Origin: Rhodospirillaceae bacterium
GTDB taxonomy: Bacteria > Pseudomonadota > Alphaproteobacteria > Rhodospirillales > 2-02-FULL-58-16
Direction of reading: 5' to 3'
NCBI GenBank assembly: GCA_013349695.1
Contig: DUZD01000013.1
Span: 1-22,270 of the forward strand
DNA length: 22,270 bases
Position 1 is the stretch's first letter. Each line of letters opens with the position of its first letter. The position numbers were made by a program, and so were the translations under genes. A model generated the notes under the pieces. It was not told the origin of the DNA, searched no databases, and worked only from the letters and a program-made list of their open reading frames with translations. Below are positions 7,377-14,512 of this stretch, piece after piece.

Positions 7377-8255
7377 CGCCGCCAATTAAGGACTGTATGG
7401 CCAGGGAACGAGAATATTCTGAAAATTCAAGAACCAAGCCAGGACGCGCCGAGGCGGTGGGAAATGCCGGCTAGGGTATAACGAAAGTGTTGAGCACCAC
7501 ACCAAAAAGCACCAGTCCGGCAACGCCGACACAAAAACCAAACAAGACGAAAATGAACTTTGCAACCTTAAGCCCAGGGCCGCCAACGCCGAACTGGCTG
7601 AGTAATTGATCGAAACCTCCATCGGCAGGTTGCATTTCCCTGGACTCCCCGGGCTCGGCCGTGTCGATCTCCACCTTGGCGGCCTCGAGGTCGGCACCGT
7701 CCGCTTGATCCTTTGACGTTGCGTCTGGCGTTTCAAGGTTGTTTTTCATCTTGAAAAACCCCTCCTCAATTGTTGAACATGAAAATCAAAAAAGTTTTGC
7801 CGAGTGCCTTCGTTCCCCGGCGGTTAAAGAGCTATCCCGTTCCAGCTTGAGCCGTGAATCCCTACCGATCCGCCCGCGCCACCATCACCGGCGGCATTCC
7901 CCAAAATCAGATGAAGCGGAAGCTTTTTCACGTTAATCTTGGCACTGGCGCCTCTCCTTTCGCCATGCCCTTAATCGGCTTGAACCGATCATACGTAAGT
8001 CCCCAAAAAGCCGAGAGACACTACAAGCCTTGCGGATTCCCAAACGGAATACCGCGAAACCGAACTTTGTGGGAGGGGGACGATTTAAATGTTTTTCTCG
8101 GCCCTCATGCTTCCGTGGCGAGAACCGAGTCCTCCCTGGCTTGCCGTTGACGGCTTATTTTTCAGGCCCGAGAAACCTTATGGATTTACTCGGAAAACCT
8201 ACCTTCCCCCGCTCTATTCGCCAACGAAATAAACCATGTCAAGAAATATTACAAG
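7377..8255 (-). repeat. Long direct repeat, copy A (~880 bp)
   Basis: This 879-bp stretch matches 20156-21038 in the same orientation at roughly nine of ten positions by eye, with only a few small indels. Outside these limits similarity stops. It contains, on the reverse strand, a 92-residue frame (7471-7749), about 90 bp beyond that frame's stop, and about 500 bp upstream of its start. Conserved in both copies are GCCG-TTGA-CGGC followed by TTATTTTT (about 8143-8161, terminator-like on the forward strand) and ATCGG...CCGAT (about 7974-7988). No terminal inverted repeats or target duplication were found for the unit itself. The right edge coincides with the MITE-like insertion at 8256. Confidence 0.9.
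7471..7749 (-). CDS. Small acidic membrane protein in repeat copy A, unknown function
   Basis: A 92-residue product I do not recognise. Residues 1-55 are hydrophilic and rich in Asp and Glu, then one strongly hydrophobic segment (about 64-90) runs almost to the C-terminus, suggesting a tail-anchored or single-pass membrane protein. An AGGAGG motif (about 7761-7766 on this strand) lies 11 bases before the ATG, which supports translation although the spacing is long. A same-length paralogue lies at 20250-20528; the two differ at about 20 of 92 residues and keep the start, stop and hydrophobic tail. Of about 28 nucleotide differences counted by eye, most change the amino acid, which is weak evidence for protein-level constraint. 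It could be a real small gene or an open frame carried by a repeat. Confidence 0.5.
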   Translation of the reverse strand: MKNNLETPDATSKDQADGADLEAAKVEIDTAEPGESREMQPADGGFDQLLSQFGVGGPGLKVAKFIFVLFGFCVGVAGLVLFGVVLNTFVIP

Positions 8256-8459
8256 AAAGGCTTATCCCCTTGCATCCGGTGCCACAATATCACGAGGCTC
8301 GCCGGAGTTCATCGCACCTCCTTTTCCTCCGCGTCCCTCCGCGTCCATTACGTTAAGATTAAACGTCAAGGACGCAGAGCAACGCGGAGGGGAGGAAAGC
8401 CGCGACGAGCCATAAGAACACAAAATGTTGATCCGGCCGGAAGCAAGGGGATAAGCTTT
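8256..8459. mobile_element. MITE-like element with long inverted repeats and target duplication
   Basis: The outer arms are inverted copies: CTTATCCCCTTGCATCCGG (8261-8279) pairs with 8437-8455 with one mismatch, and the match extends outwards to about 8256 and 8459. Pairing continues imperfectly inward: GGCTCG near 8296 with CGAGCC near 8406, CTCCGCG-rich blocks with CGCGGAG-rich blocks, and an apex near 8350-8366. The whole element could fold into one long hairpin. The 7-base TTACAAG occurs directly at both ends (8249-8255 and 8460-8466), as expected for a target-site duplication; shared AA extends it to nine bases. It has no transposase frame. The exact boundary is uncertain by one or two bases. 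Confidence 0.6.
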
Positions 8460-8809
8460 TTACAAGAATGAAACTTAACAGGACATTCCCCAAAAACCGA
8501 AGCCTGAAATGCCCAAGCTATTAAAATGACAATGGAATCCACCGTTTGCAAGTGGAACGGCGGATTTTTGGGGAGACTCCTCGCGGCTCGACGGTCCTTC
8601 ATTTGGCCGACGAGGGTGATACGGCGACACTGCCGAAGACCCTGGGAACCGCCGCCGCCGATTGGGATGGCAGGCTCCACGTATAACGGACGCTTTTCCC
8701 GGAATTCCCGGATGAACCCTTTTTCAATGGGGATTTCACCCTTGCGCACCGGCACGATCTCGCTGGGCTCTTTACGTTCCCGGCGCTCGAAGTTGTTAAA
8801 GTCCGCGGA
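8366..8809 (-). other. Open frame continuing in phase after the diguanylate cyclase stop
   Basis: On the reverse strand the frame after the cyclase stop codon stays open for about 147 codons. Its first ~70 codons read like protein (DFNNFERRERKEPSEIVP, then GEIPIEKGFIREF), while the distal part runs through AT-richer sequence and half of the MITE-like element. I recognise no family. The first possible start is a GTG at 8755, with no good ribosome-binding site seen. It may be a decayed gene or chance. On the forward strand, ATCCACCG (8537-8544) and CGGCGGAT (8558-8565) form a hairpin followed by T residues. Confidence 0.15.
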
Positions 8810-10129
8810 TCATTTGCCGATTCGGTTGCGGCCGGCGTTTTTGGCTCGGTAAAGAGCTTGGTCGGCGGCTTTGAGCACCCCGTCGGGAGTGCTGTCGCCG
8901 CCATTCCTTTCGGCGACGCCGAGGCTGATCGTAACGCCGATCCGAGCCGTTCCAACCGACGTTTCTTGTCGGTGGCGCGATGTTTCGCCGCCGCCGTCTC
9001 TTGGCGTCTCGCCGCCATTTGGTTTGGTTTCAGGCCTGTTCTTGTCACGAAGCCTGAACTTCGAGGCGGCAACGGATGCCCGTAAATCCTCCAGGTGCCT
9101 CAAGGTTTCCTCTGTCCCCTTGCCGGCGAACAGGATGGCGAACTCCTCGCCGCCATAACGGAACGGCTTGCCGCCGCCGGTAACCTTTTTGAGCTGCGAA
9201 GCGACCATCTTTAAAACCTGGTCGCCGACATCGTGGCCATAGGTATCGTTGAATTTTTTAAAATGATCGATGTCGAGCATGGCGATGGCGTAATGGTCTC
9301 GGAGATTCTTTTTTTGCCGGTTCAGCGCCCGCCGCGCCGGCAAGCCCGTCAAGTCATCGAGGAAAGCCATCCTGTAGGCATCATGGATCACGGCAAGAGA
9401 CAAAATCAGCGATGCAATGGTGAAAAATACCGTTGGCGCCGGCCCCTGGCCGACCATATGGAGAGCCACCGCCGCCGCCGCCAAGGCTCCCAACGAACCG
9501 CCCTCCAGGGGCGCTTGGGTCATGACGAGGCGCGCAAGCAACCCTATGAGAGCGAAAGCGAAAGCCAGAATGGCCGGCTGCGGCAAATGCGTCCAGAAGT
9601 CGAAAGACGGTGGCAAAAGCCGCGCATGGAGCATTCCGCTGGCGGCTTCCCGAAGCGTTTCCGCCGCCGATGCCTCCAGCCAGGTTCCGGCCCCGGCGAT
9701 CAAGGCGACGGCCGCGACTTGTAAAGCGATGAGGGCGAAACGGTTGAGCCCGAGCGGAGTCAGGATTCCGCGTTCCTTCAGGAAAGCAAACAAAATCAAG
9801 TTGAGGGGGAGGAGATCGCAATAAGCGGCATAGACGATGTCGGCGGCGACGCCGCCACGCCAGCCGCCGGCAAAGTATTCCACCAGCAACCAATGCCCAA
9901 TGGCCACCAGCAACAGTGAATAAACCGCCCGCCCGCAATGGAAGACGCAGCTGACGACGAGGCCTCCGGCCAGCACGGCATAAGGGGCAAGGGCCAATCC
10001 CGCCCGCCAAGACCACGGCAGCGAGCCGATGCCGGACAAAAGCGCGTATCCCATCAACAACAAAATGCCCGGCGCCAAGAGCGGCAAGGCTGTGTCTCTC
10101 GGATCGAAAACCATGGAATTATGCGTCAT
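8810..10129 (-). CDS. Membrane-anchored diguanylate cyclase (GGDEF domain)
   Basis: A 439-residue enzyme predicted to make c-di-GMP from two GTP. The N-terminal 250 residues are hydrophobic, with about seven or eight membrane segments (roughly 15-35, 42-62, 67-86, 95-117, 130-150, 183-204, 210-226, 231-249) and no recognised sensor domain. The GGDEF domain begins at DDLTGLPARRAL (258-269); metal site Asp286 is in LDIDHFKKFND, and the active site reads GGEEF (326-330). The position of the inhibitory RxxD site is TGGG, so product inhibition is probably lost. Residues 361-397 are a polar Gly/Arg/Thr-rich insert before the conserved ISLGVA strand. The ATG at 10127-10129 is used; a second Met at residue 6 is possible. 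It lies alone on this strand, back to back with the DUF1178 gene. Confidence 0.9.
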   Translation of the reverse strand: MTHNSMVFDPRDTALPLLAPGILLLMGYALLSGIGSLPWSWRAGLALAPYAVLAGGLVVSCVFHCGRAVYSLLLVAIGHWLLVEYFAGGWRGGVAADIVYAAYCDLLPLNLILFAFLKERGILTPLGLNRFALIALQVAAVALIAGAGTWLEASAAETLREAASGMLHARLLPPSFDFWTHLPQPAILAFAFALIGLLARLVMTQAPLEGGSLGALAAAAVALHMVGQGPAPTVFFTIASLILSLAVIHDAYRMAFLDDLTGLPARRALNRQKKNLRDHYAIAMLDIDHFKKFNDTYGHDVGDQVLKMVASQLKKVTGGGKPFRYGGEEFAILFAGKGTEETLRHLEDLRASVAASKFRLRDKNRPETKPNGGETPRDGGGETSRHRQETSVGTARIGVTISLGVAERNGGDSTPDGVLKAADQALYRAKNAGRNRIGK

Positions 10130-10188
10130 GCCGGTTCGGGTGTCCTATCGCCGCCAGTCATTACAACATCGCAATCTTCAATAATCGG

Positions 10189-10217
10189 TTAACTCGGAAG
10201 GCGGGGAAGGGTATAAA
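10189..10217 (+). promoter_or_regulatory. Candidate sigma70-type promoter for the DUF1178-DUF423-channel run
   Basis: TTAACT (10189-10194) and TATAAA (10212-10217) are separated by 17 bases, matching four and five of six consensus positions. Transcription would start near 10224, giving a leader of about 20 bases before the ATG at 10245. The position, between the divergent cyclase gene and the forward gene run, fits a promoter. Confidence 0.4.
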
Positions 10218-10244
10218 GCCCTCGTAAGGGAAGAATTTTTTGTG

Positions 10245-10496
10245 ATGATCGTTTACACGCTCCATTGTTCCAAAGGCCATAATTTCGAGGAATGGTTCGA
10301 TTCCATTTCCGATTACGAAAACAAGGCGCGAGCCGGCGAGATTGCTTGCCCCGATTGCGGCGATGGAAAGGTCGCCAAGAGCGTGATGGCGCCCCATGTC
10401 AACTCCGGCGCCAAGTCTCCCGCCAGGTTTCCCGAGCCTCCTTGTGGCGGGCCGGGATGCATGGATGGCGTATGCCCGGTGGCGGAAGGCGGATAG
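10245..10496 (+). CDS. Short DUF1178-family zinc-ribbon protein
   Basis: An 83-residue protein. MIVYTLHCSKGHNFEEWF at the start and the CPDCG knuckle followed by KVAKSVMAPHV (about 36-54) are the hallmark of DUF1178, small alphaproteobacterial proteins of unknown function related in style to FmdB zinc ribbons. Cys8 and the CPDC pair probably bind a metal, and a second Cys cluster (CGGPGCMDGVC) lies near the C-terminus. Family members are usually nearer 140 residues, so this copy is short, but it ends cleanly. The ATG at 10245 is chosen over the GTG three bases earlier; GGGAAG lies about 11 bases upstream. It is followed after 45 bp by DUF423 on the same strand. Function is unknown. Confidence 0.75.
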   Translation: MIVYTLHCSKGHNFEEWFDSISDYENKARAGEIACPDCGDGKVAKSVMAPHVNSGAKSPARFPEPPCGGPGCMDGVCPVAEGG

Positions 10497-10541
10497 GGCA
10501 TTCGCGGCAATCGATCTGAAATCCTCGCGTAGGGCATTACC

Positions 10542-10943
10542 ATGCGGATATGGCTTTTTCTCGGCGGTTTGAATGGCTTGCTGGCGGTTGCGGCGGGAGC
10601 CTATGGTTGGCATTGGCTGGAAGTCTCCAACCCCGTTATCCGCGACACCTTCTTGATGGGATCCGACTACCAGATGTGGCACGCCCTGGCGTTGCTGGCG
10701 GTGGCCTGGCTGGCGTCTCGCCAGACGGCGGAAAGCGGGGAGTCGGGCCGTCAAGGCAGCGGCGCCATCGCCATTCGCATCGCCGGCTTGGCTTTCGCCA
10801 TCGGCATCGTCCTTTTTTCGGGCAGCCTTTACGCTATCGGCCTGATCGGGACCATTCCCGATATCAACGCCGCGCCCGCCGGCGGCGTATGCCTTATAAT
10901 TGGCTGGGCGGCATTGATCTGGGCGGCGGTCGTGCGAGCCTAG
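10542..10943 (+). CDS. DUF423 family small membrane protein
   Basis: A 133-residue predicted inner-membrane protein with about four hydrophobic segments (roughly 4-24, 46-60, 75-101 and 109-131). GAYGWHWLE near 19-27 and DYQMWHALALLAVAWLA near 43-59 correspond to the conserved GAFGAHGL and YQMYHALALL blocks of DUF423 (E. coli YgdD type). LFSGSLYAIGLIG and the final PAGGVCLIIGWAAL also fit. The biochemical role of this family is not established. The channel gene follows after nine bases, so the two are probably cotranscribed and perhaps translationally linked. The insertion of polar residues around 61-73 is typical loop variation. Confidence 0.85.
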   Translation: MRIWLFLGGLNGLLAVAAGAYGWHWLEVSNPVIRDTFLMGSDYQMWHALALLAVAWLASRQTAESGESGRQGSGAIAIRIAGLAFAIGIVLFSGSLYAIGLIGTIPDINAAPAGGVCLIIGWAALIWAAVVRA

Positions 10944-10952
10944 GCGCTCGTC

Positions 10953-12122
10953 ATGACCGCGCTTTTGAAAACACGCATTTTCGAGATCATCGAATCCCCG
11001 GAGCCGGGCGACTGGGAAGGCCGCTGGTTCGACCGCTTCATGATTGTCCTGATCCTCGCCAATGTGTTCGCGGTCATCCTCGAAACGGTTGAGGAACTGG
11101 CCCTGGCGTATGGCGCTTTTTTCCTCGGATTCGAGGTCTTCTCCGTCACCATCTTCACCATCGAATACCTTTCGCGCTTGTGGGTCTGCACCGAGAACAA
11201 AATCGCCGGCGGCGGCCATCCCATTATCGCCCGGCTCAAGTACGCCCTAACGCCGGGAGCGCTGATCGACTTGGTCGCTTTCCTGCCGTTTTACCTGAGC
11301 ATGTTCCTGACCATCGATCTCAGATTCATGCGCATCTTCCGGCTGATGCGGCTGCTCAAGTTGACCCGCTATTCCCCGGCCTTGGAAAGTTTCGCCACCG
11401 TCATCAGGAGCGAAAGCCGGACGCTGGGGGCGGCGGTGTTGGTCATGGCGATCTTGTTGGTGTTCGCCGCAAGCTTCGTCTACTTGCTGGAAAAAAAGAC
11501 TCAGCCCGAAGCCTTTGCCAGCATCCCTCACTCCATGTGGTGGGCGTTGGCGACGCTGACCACGGTCGGATATGGCGATGTCACCCCGGCGACCCTGGGA
11601 GGAAAGCTCTTCGGCGCCGTCATCATGATTCTCGGCATCGGCATGTTCGCTTTGCCGACGGGCATCCTGGCGACCGGTTTCTCCCGTGAAATCCGCAAGC
11701 GAGAGTTCATATTGACCTGGCGCCTGGTCGCTGGAACCCCCTTGTTCTCCCACCTGGACGCCCTGCGCATCGCCGAGATCGCCAACCTGCTGCATCCGAA
11801 AAAGGTGCCTCCGGGCTATACCATCGTAAAACAGAGCAAAGCCGCTCACTCCATGTACTTCATCGTCTCCGGCGAGGTTGAGGTTGAGGTGCCGCCGCAA
11901 CCTCGGCGCCTCGCCGCCGGCGGTTTTTTCGGAGAGATCGCCCTGCTGACGGAATCGAAACGCACCGCCACCGTCACCGCCGTCACGGAATGCCAGCTTT
12001 TAATCCTGGAGGTTGTCGACTTCAGGCAACTGCTCGATGTCAGCCCGGAACTGCACGATCTCCTCACCGAGGCCATGAAGGATCGCTTGGCGCAACTGAA
12101 AGCGGCGGGCCAGGCCGACTGA
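10953..12122 (+). CDS. Cyclic-nucleotide-gated, voltage-sensor-type potassium channel
   Basis: A 389-residue inner-membrane channel subunit with the layout S1-S6 plus C-terminal cyclic-nucleotide-binding domain. S4 carries basic residues every third position (Arg124, 127, 130, 133, Lys136, Arg139). The pore loop holds the K+ selectivity filter TTVGYGD (203-209), and S6 is near 217-244. The binding domain (about 262-385) has the phosphate-binding cassette FFGEIALL (325-332) with Glu328 and Arg337 in KRTAT, so cAMP or cGMP binding is likely. The layout is that of MloK1-type bacterial channels. It should form a tetramer passing K+ out or in according to voltage and ligand; direction and gating are inference. 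The nine-base gap to DUF423 suggests one transcript. It converges on pckG with a nine-base gap. Confidence 0.92.
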   Translation: MTALLKTRIFEIIESPEPGDWEGRWFDRFMIVLILANVFAVILETVEELALAYGAFFLGFEVFSVTIFTIEYLSRLWVCTENKIAGGGHPIIARLKYALTPGALIDLVAFLPFYLSMFLTIDLRFMRIFRLMRLLKLTRYSPALESFATVIRSESRTLGAAVLVMAILLVFAASFVYLLEKKTQPEAFASIPHSMWWALATLTTVGYGDVTPATLGGKLFGAVIMILGIGMFALPTGILATGFSREIRKREFILTWRLVAGTPLFSHLDALRIAEIANLLHPKKVPPGYTIVKQSKAAHSMYFIVSGEVEVEVPPQPRRLAAGGFFGEIALLTESKRTATVTAVTECQLLILEVVDFRQLLDVSPELHDLLTEAMKDRLAQLKAAGQAD

Positions 12123-12131
12123 CGGCGGAGG

Positions 12132-13961
12132 TTATTGCCGCTCCAGTTCCCACACCGGCGGCGCCCGGTCGAGGCGTTTGATCAGACGCCGGCGCTGAGT
12201 TTCCAATTCCCGGGGCAGGCGGTCGCCGAAACGGCCGAACAGTTCCTTCTGGTCTTCGGCCTCGGCCATGCCCGCTTGCCGGTCCACGGCCATGAGGCGA
12301 TAGAAGGTCTCGGCATCGTAGTCCATACCCTGCCAGTTGAGGTCTTGGTGGCGAGGCATGAAGCCAAGAGGGCTTTCGACGCGCTCGGCGCGGTTGTGAA
12401 CGCAATCGACGATCCATTTCAGGACCCGCAAGTTGTCGCCGAAGCCGGGCCACATGAACTTGCCGTTTTCGTCCTTGCGGAACCAGTTGACCCGGAAAAT
12501 CAGCGGCGGCTGGGCAATGTCGTTTCCCATCTTCAGCCAGTGGTGCCAGTAATCGGCCATATTGTAGCCGCAGAACGGCAGCATCGCCATCGGATCGCGG
12601 CGGATCGCCGCCTGGCCGACGGCCGCCGCCGTCGCCTCGGAGCCCATGGTCGCCGCCAGATAAACCCCGTGCGTCCAGTCGAAGGACTGGAAGACAAGGG
12701 GAAAGGTGGTGCTCAAGCGGCCACCGAAGATAAAGGCGCTGATCGGCACTCCTTGCGGGGCTTCCCAGTCCGGATCGATGCTCGGGCACTGGCTGGCCGG
12801 CGCCGTGAAGCGGGCATTGGGATGCGCCGCCGGGCTATCGCTCTCTGGGGTCCAATCGTTTCCCCGCCAGTCGATGGCGTGGGCCGGCGGGTCGTCGTCC
12901 ATGCCTTCCCACCAGACATCGCCGTCATCGGTCAGCGCGACGTTGGTGAAAAAGCAGTTCCTGGTCAGGGTCCGCATGGCCGTCGGATTGGAGGCCATGG
13001 AGGTGCCCGGAGCGACCCCGAAAAAGCCGGTTTCCGGATTGATGGCACGCAGCCCTCCCTCGATGCCCGGCTTGAGCCAAGCGATGTCGTCGCCGACGGT
13101 ATACACTTTCCAGCCGTCGAAACCGGCGGGCGGAACCAGCATCGCCAGGTTGGTCTTGCCGCAAGCGCTGGGGAAAGCGGCGGCGATGTAGGTTTTCTCG
13201 CCCTCGGGCGATTCCAGGCCGACGATCAGCATGTGTTCGGCCATCCAGCCTTCGTCCCGGGCCATCGCCGAGGCGATGCGAAGGGCGAAACATTTCTTGC
13301 CCAAAAGAGCGTTGCCGCCATAGCCGCTGCCGAACGACCAGACCTGGCGAAACTTGGGAAAGTGGACGATATATTTGCTTTCGTTGCACGGCCAGGGAAC
13401 ATCCTTTTGTCCCGGTTGCAACGGCGCGCCGAGCGAATGCAGACAACGGACAAAGTCGCGCGCCCCCAAAGCCGCCAGCACCCTCCCGCCCATCCGGGTC
13501 ATGATCCGCAAGTTGACGACGGCATAAGGGGAATCGGTGATCTGCACGCCGATGCGGGAGAGCGGCGATCCCGGCGGCCCCATGCTGAACGGGCAGACGT
13601 ACATGGTACGGCCACGCATGCAGCCGTCGAACAGCCCACTCAGGGTGTGATTCATCTCGCTCGGATCGGCCCAGTTGTTGGTCGGCCCGGCGTCTTCGGC
13701 CTTTTCCGTGCAGATGAAGGTGCGGTCCTCGACCCGCGCCACGTCGTAGGGATCGGAACGGGCCAGGTATGAATCCGGCCGCTTTTGCTCGTTCAGTTTG
13801 ATTAAGGTGCCGGCCTCCACCATTTCCCGGCAAAGACGGTCGTATTCTTCTTGCGAGCCGTCGCACCAGTGAATATGGTCGGGCTTGCAGAGGTCCGCCG
13901 CCCCGTCCACCCAAGCCAGCAGTCTGCCGTTATTGGTGAAGTCCTCGCCGGTTAGGGTCAT
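12132..13961 (-). CDS. pckG: Phosphoenolpyruvate carboxykinase, GTP type
   Basis: This cytosolic enzyme interconverts oxaloacetate and phosphoenolpyruvate with GTP/GDP, the entry step of gluconeogenesis. The 609-residue length is normal. Diagnostic stretches are RTFICTEKAEDAGPTNNW (about 80-97), CMRGRTMYVCPFSMGP (about 114-129) and the P-loop FPSACGKTN (263-271) with the reactive Cys267 that marks the GTP class. FRVNWFRKDENGKFMWPGFG near the C-terminus is also typical. The ATG at 13959-13961 has AAGGA four bases upstream and is preferred. The frame is intact. It has no cotranscribed neighbour: its end nearly meets the channel gene and its start faces a decayed region. Many alphaproteobacteria use the unrelated ATP-type PckA, so the GTP form is a useful lineage marker. 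Confidence 0.97.
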   Translation of the reverse strand: MTLTGEDFTNNGRLLAWVDGAADLCKPDHIHWCDGSQEEYDRLCREMVEAGTLIKLNEQKRPDSYLARSDPYDVARVEDRTFICTEKAEDAGPTNNWADPSEMNHTLSGLFDGCMRGRTMYVCPFSMGPPGSPLSRIGVQITDSPYAVVNLRIMTRMGGRVLAALGARDFVRCLHSLGAPLQPGQKDVPWPCNESKYIVHFPKFRQVWSFGSGYGGNALLGKKCFALRIASAMARDEGWMAEHMLIVGLESPEGEKTYIAAAFPSACGKTNLAMLVPPAGFDGWKVYTVGDDIAWLKPGIEGGLRAINPETGFFGVAPGTSMASNPTAMRTLTRNCFFTNVALTDDGDVWWEGMDDDPPAHAIDWRGNDWTPESDSPAAHPNARFTAPASQCPSIDPDWEAPQGVPISAFIFGGRLSTTFPLVFQSFDWTHGVYLAATMGSEATAAAVGQAAIRRDPMAMLPFCGYNMADYWHHWLKMGNDIAQPPLIFRVNWFRKDENGKFMWPGFGDNLRVLKWIVDCVHNRAERVESPLGFMPRHQDLNWQGMDYDAETFYRLMAVDRQAGMAEAEDQKELFGRFGDRLPRELETQRRRLIKRLDRAPPVWELERQ

Positions 13962-14139
13962 TCCTTAGCTCCTGGAAACCGTCGCTGATGGTCCGCCGCA
14001 AGCGCCGCCGCCGGACGGCATGCTTGCGCCGATGGTTTTACCAGATATAGGCGCGAACACAAGGAAAACCAAGATTTTTTGCCGGTGTTCCGCTCTTTGC
14101 CGGCGAACTTGGCGGCTGATTTTCGCCCCCGTCTACCCG

Positions 14140-14346
14140 CTAGCGCTCTTTGCCGCCAATCGGCGCTTCCGCTTCCTCCTCGGCCATCGCCTCGATGAAG
14201 GCTCGGACGCGAAAGCGGATCGCATCCTCCAGGGGATCGAACCAATCCTCGCCGGAAAATACAATAGGTGACAAAAATGCCGTGAAATGTTCCATGGCGT
14301 AAGCTTTTTTTGGCGGCCGCGAACCGCCTTTCTGAAAGCTTTGCAA
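14140..14346 (-). pseudogene. Possible N-terminal remnant of a mutator/IS256-type transposase
   Basis: A 68-codon frame ends in TAG and includes FDPLEDAIRFRVRAFIEAM followed by AEEEAEA. This resembles the N-terminal segment of mutator-family transposases, in which a DPLED-IR-RVR-FIE pattern precedes an EEEL-A-L-GR-RY segment. Directly after the stop, neighbouring frames read basic residues, but no DDE catalytic region follows before pckG. It would therefore be a short fragment with a frame break. The call rests on recall of one conserved segment; a small unknown gene is the alternative. Confidence 0.35.
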
Positions 14347-14361
14347 TCAGGAGCTTACGCC
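14296..14361. repeat. 10-bp perfect inverted repeat with nested hairpin
   Basis: GGCGTAAGCT (14296-14305) and AGCTTACGCC (14352-14361) are perfect inverted copies 46 bases apart. Inside lie GGCGG...CCGCC (about 14312-14328) and AAAGCT echoes of the outer arms. It overlaps the beginning of the transposase-like fragment and could be an insertion-sequence end or a small palindromic element. A terminator is less likely because the T-run precedes the inner hairpin on the forward strand, leaving only a short TTT after it. Confidence 0.4.
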
Positions 14362-14396
14362 GATTTTCCACCAATCTTACGGCACCGCCATGGTGG

Positions 14397-14402
14397 TATA
14401 AT
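14397..14402 (+). promoter_or_regulatory. Consensus -10 box TATAAT upstream of the outer-membrane protein gene
   Basis: A perfect TATAAT lies 111 bases before the ATG at 14513, in sequence much richer in A and T than the surroundings. No good -35 box is seen 16-18 bases upstream. If used, the transcript would start near 14408 with a leader of about 105 bases containing an A-run, a CTTAA/TTAAG dyad near 14478-14494 and a strong GGGAGG ribosome site. Confidence 0.3.
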
Positions 14403-14512
14403 TACAACGTTTAGAAAAAAAGTTGCATTAACATCACATATAGGAGGTGCAAAGTCGTTTTTTCCGAGGTATGCTGGCTTAACTAAAATTTAAGAGGTTA
14501 GGGAGGCAGGTA

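Noticed and set aside
7854..8150. Forward frames within repeat copies A and B as a second conserved gene
   Set aside because: The two copies break into different frames (indels near 20790 and at the T-run), starts differ, and codon positions show no bias, so this half is better seen as noncoding.
7377..8255. The long repeats as CRISPR or tandem array
   Set aside because: There are only two copies, 12.8 kb apart, with no short repeated spacers.
10161..11219. A 352-codon reverse frame across the DUF1178, DUF423 and channel start
   Set aside because: It spans three well-supported forward genes and their gaps and has no family resemblance.
12135..13772. A 545-codon forward frame opposite pckG
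   Set aside because: It is the antisense of a clearly recognisable enzyme gene; long shadow frames are common in GC-rich coding DNA, and its translation has a biased, domain-free composition.
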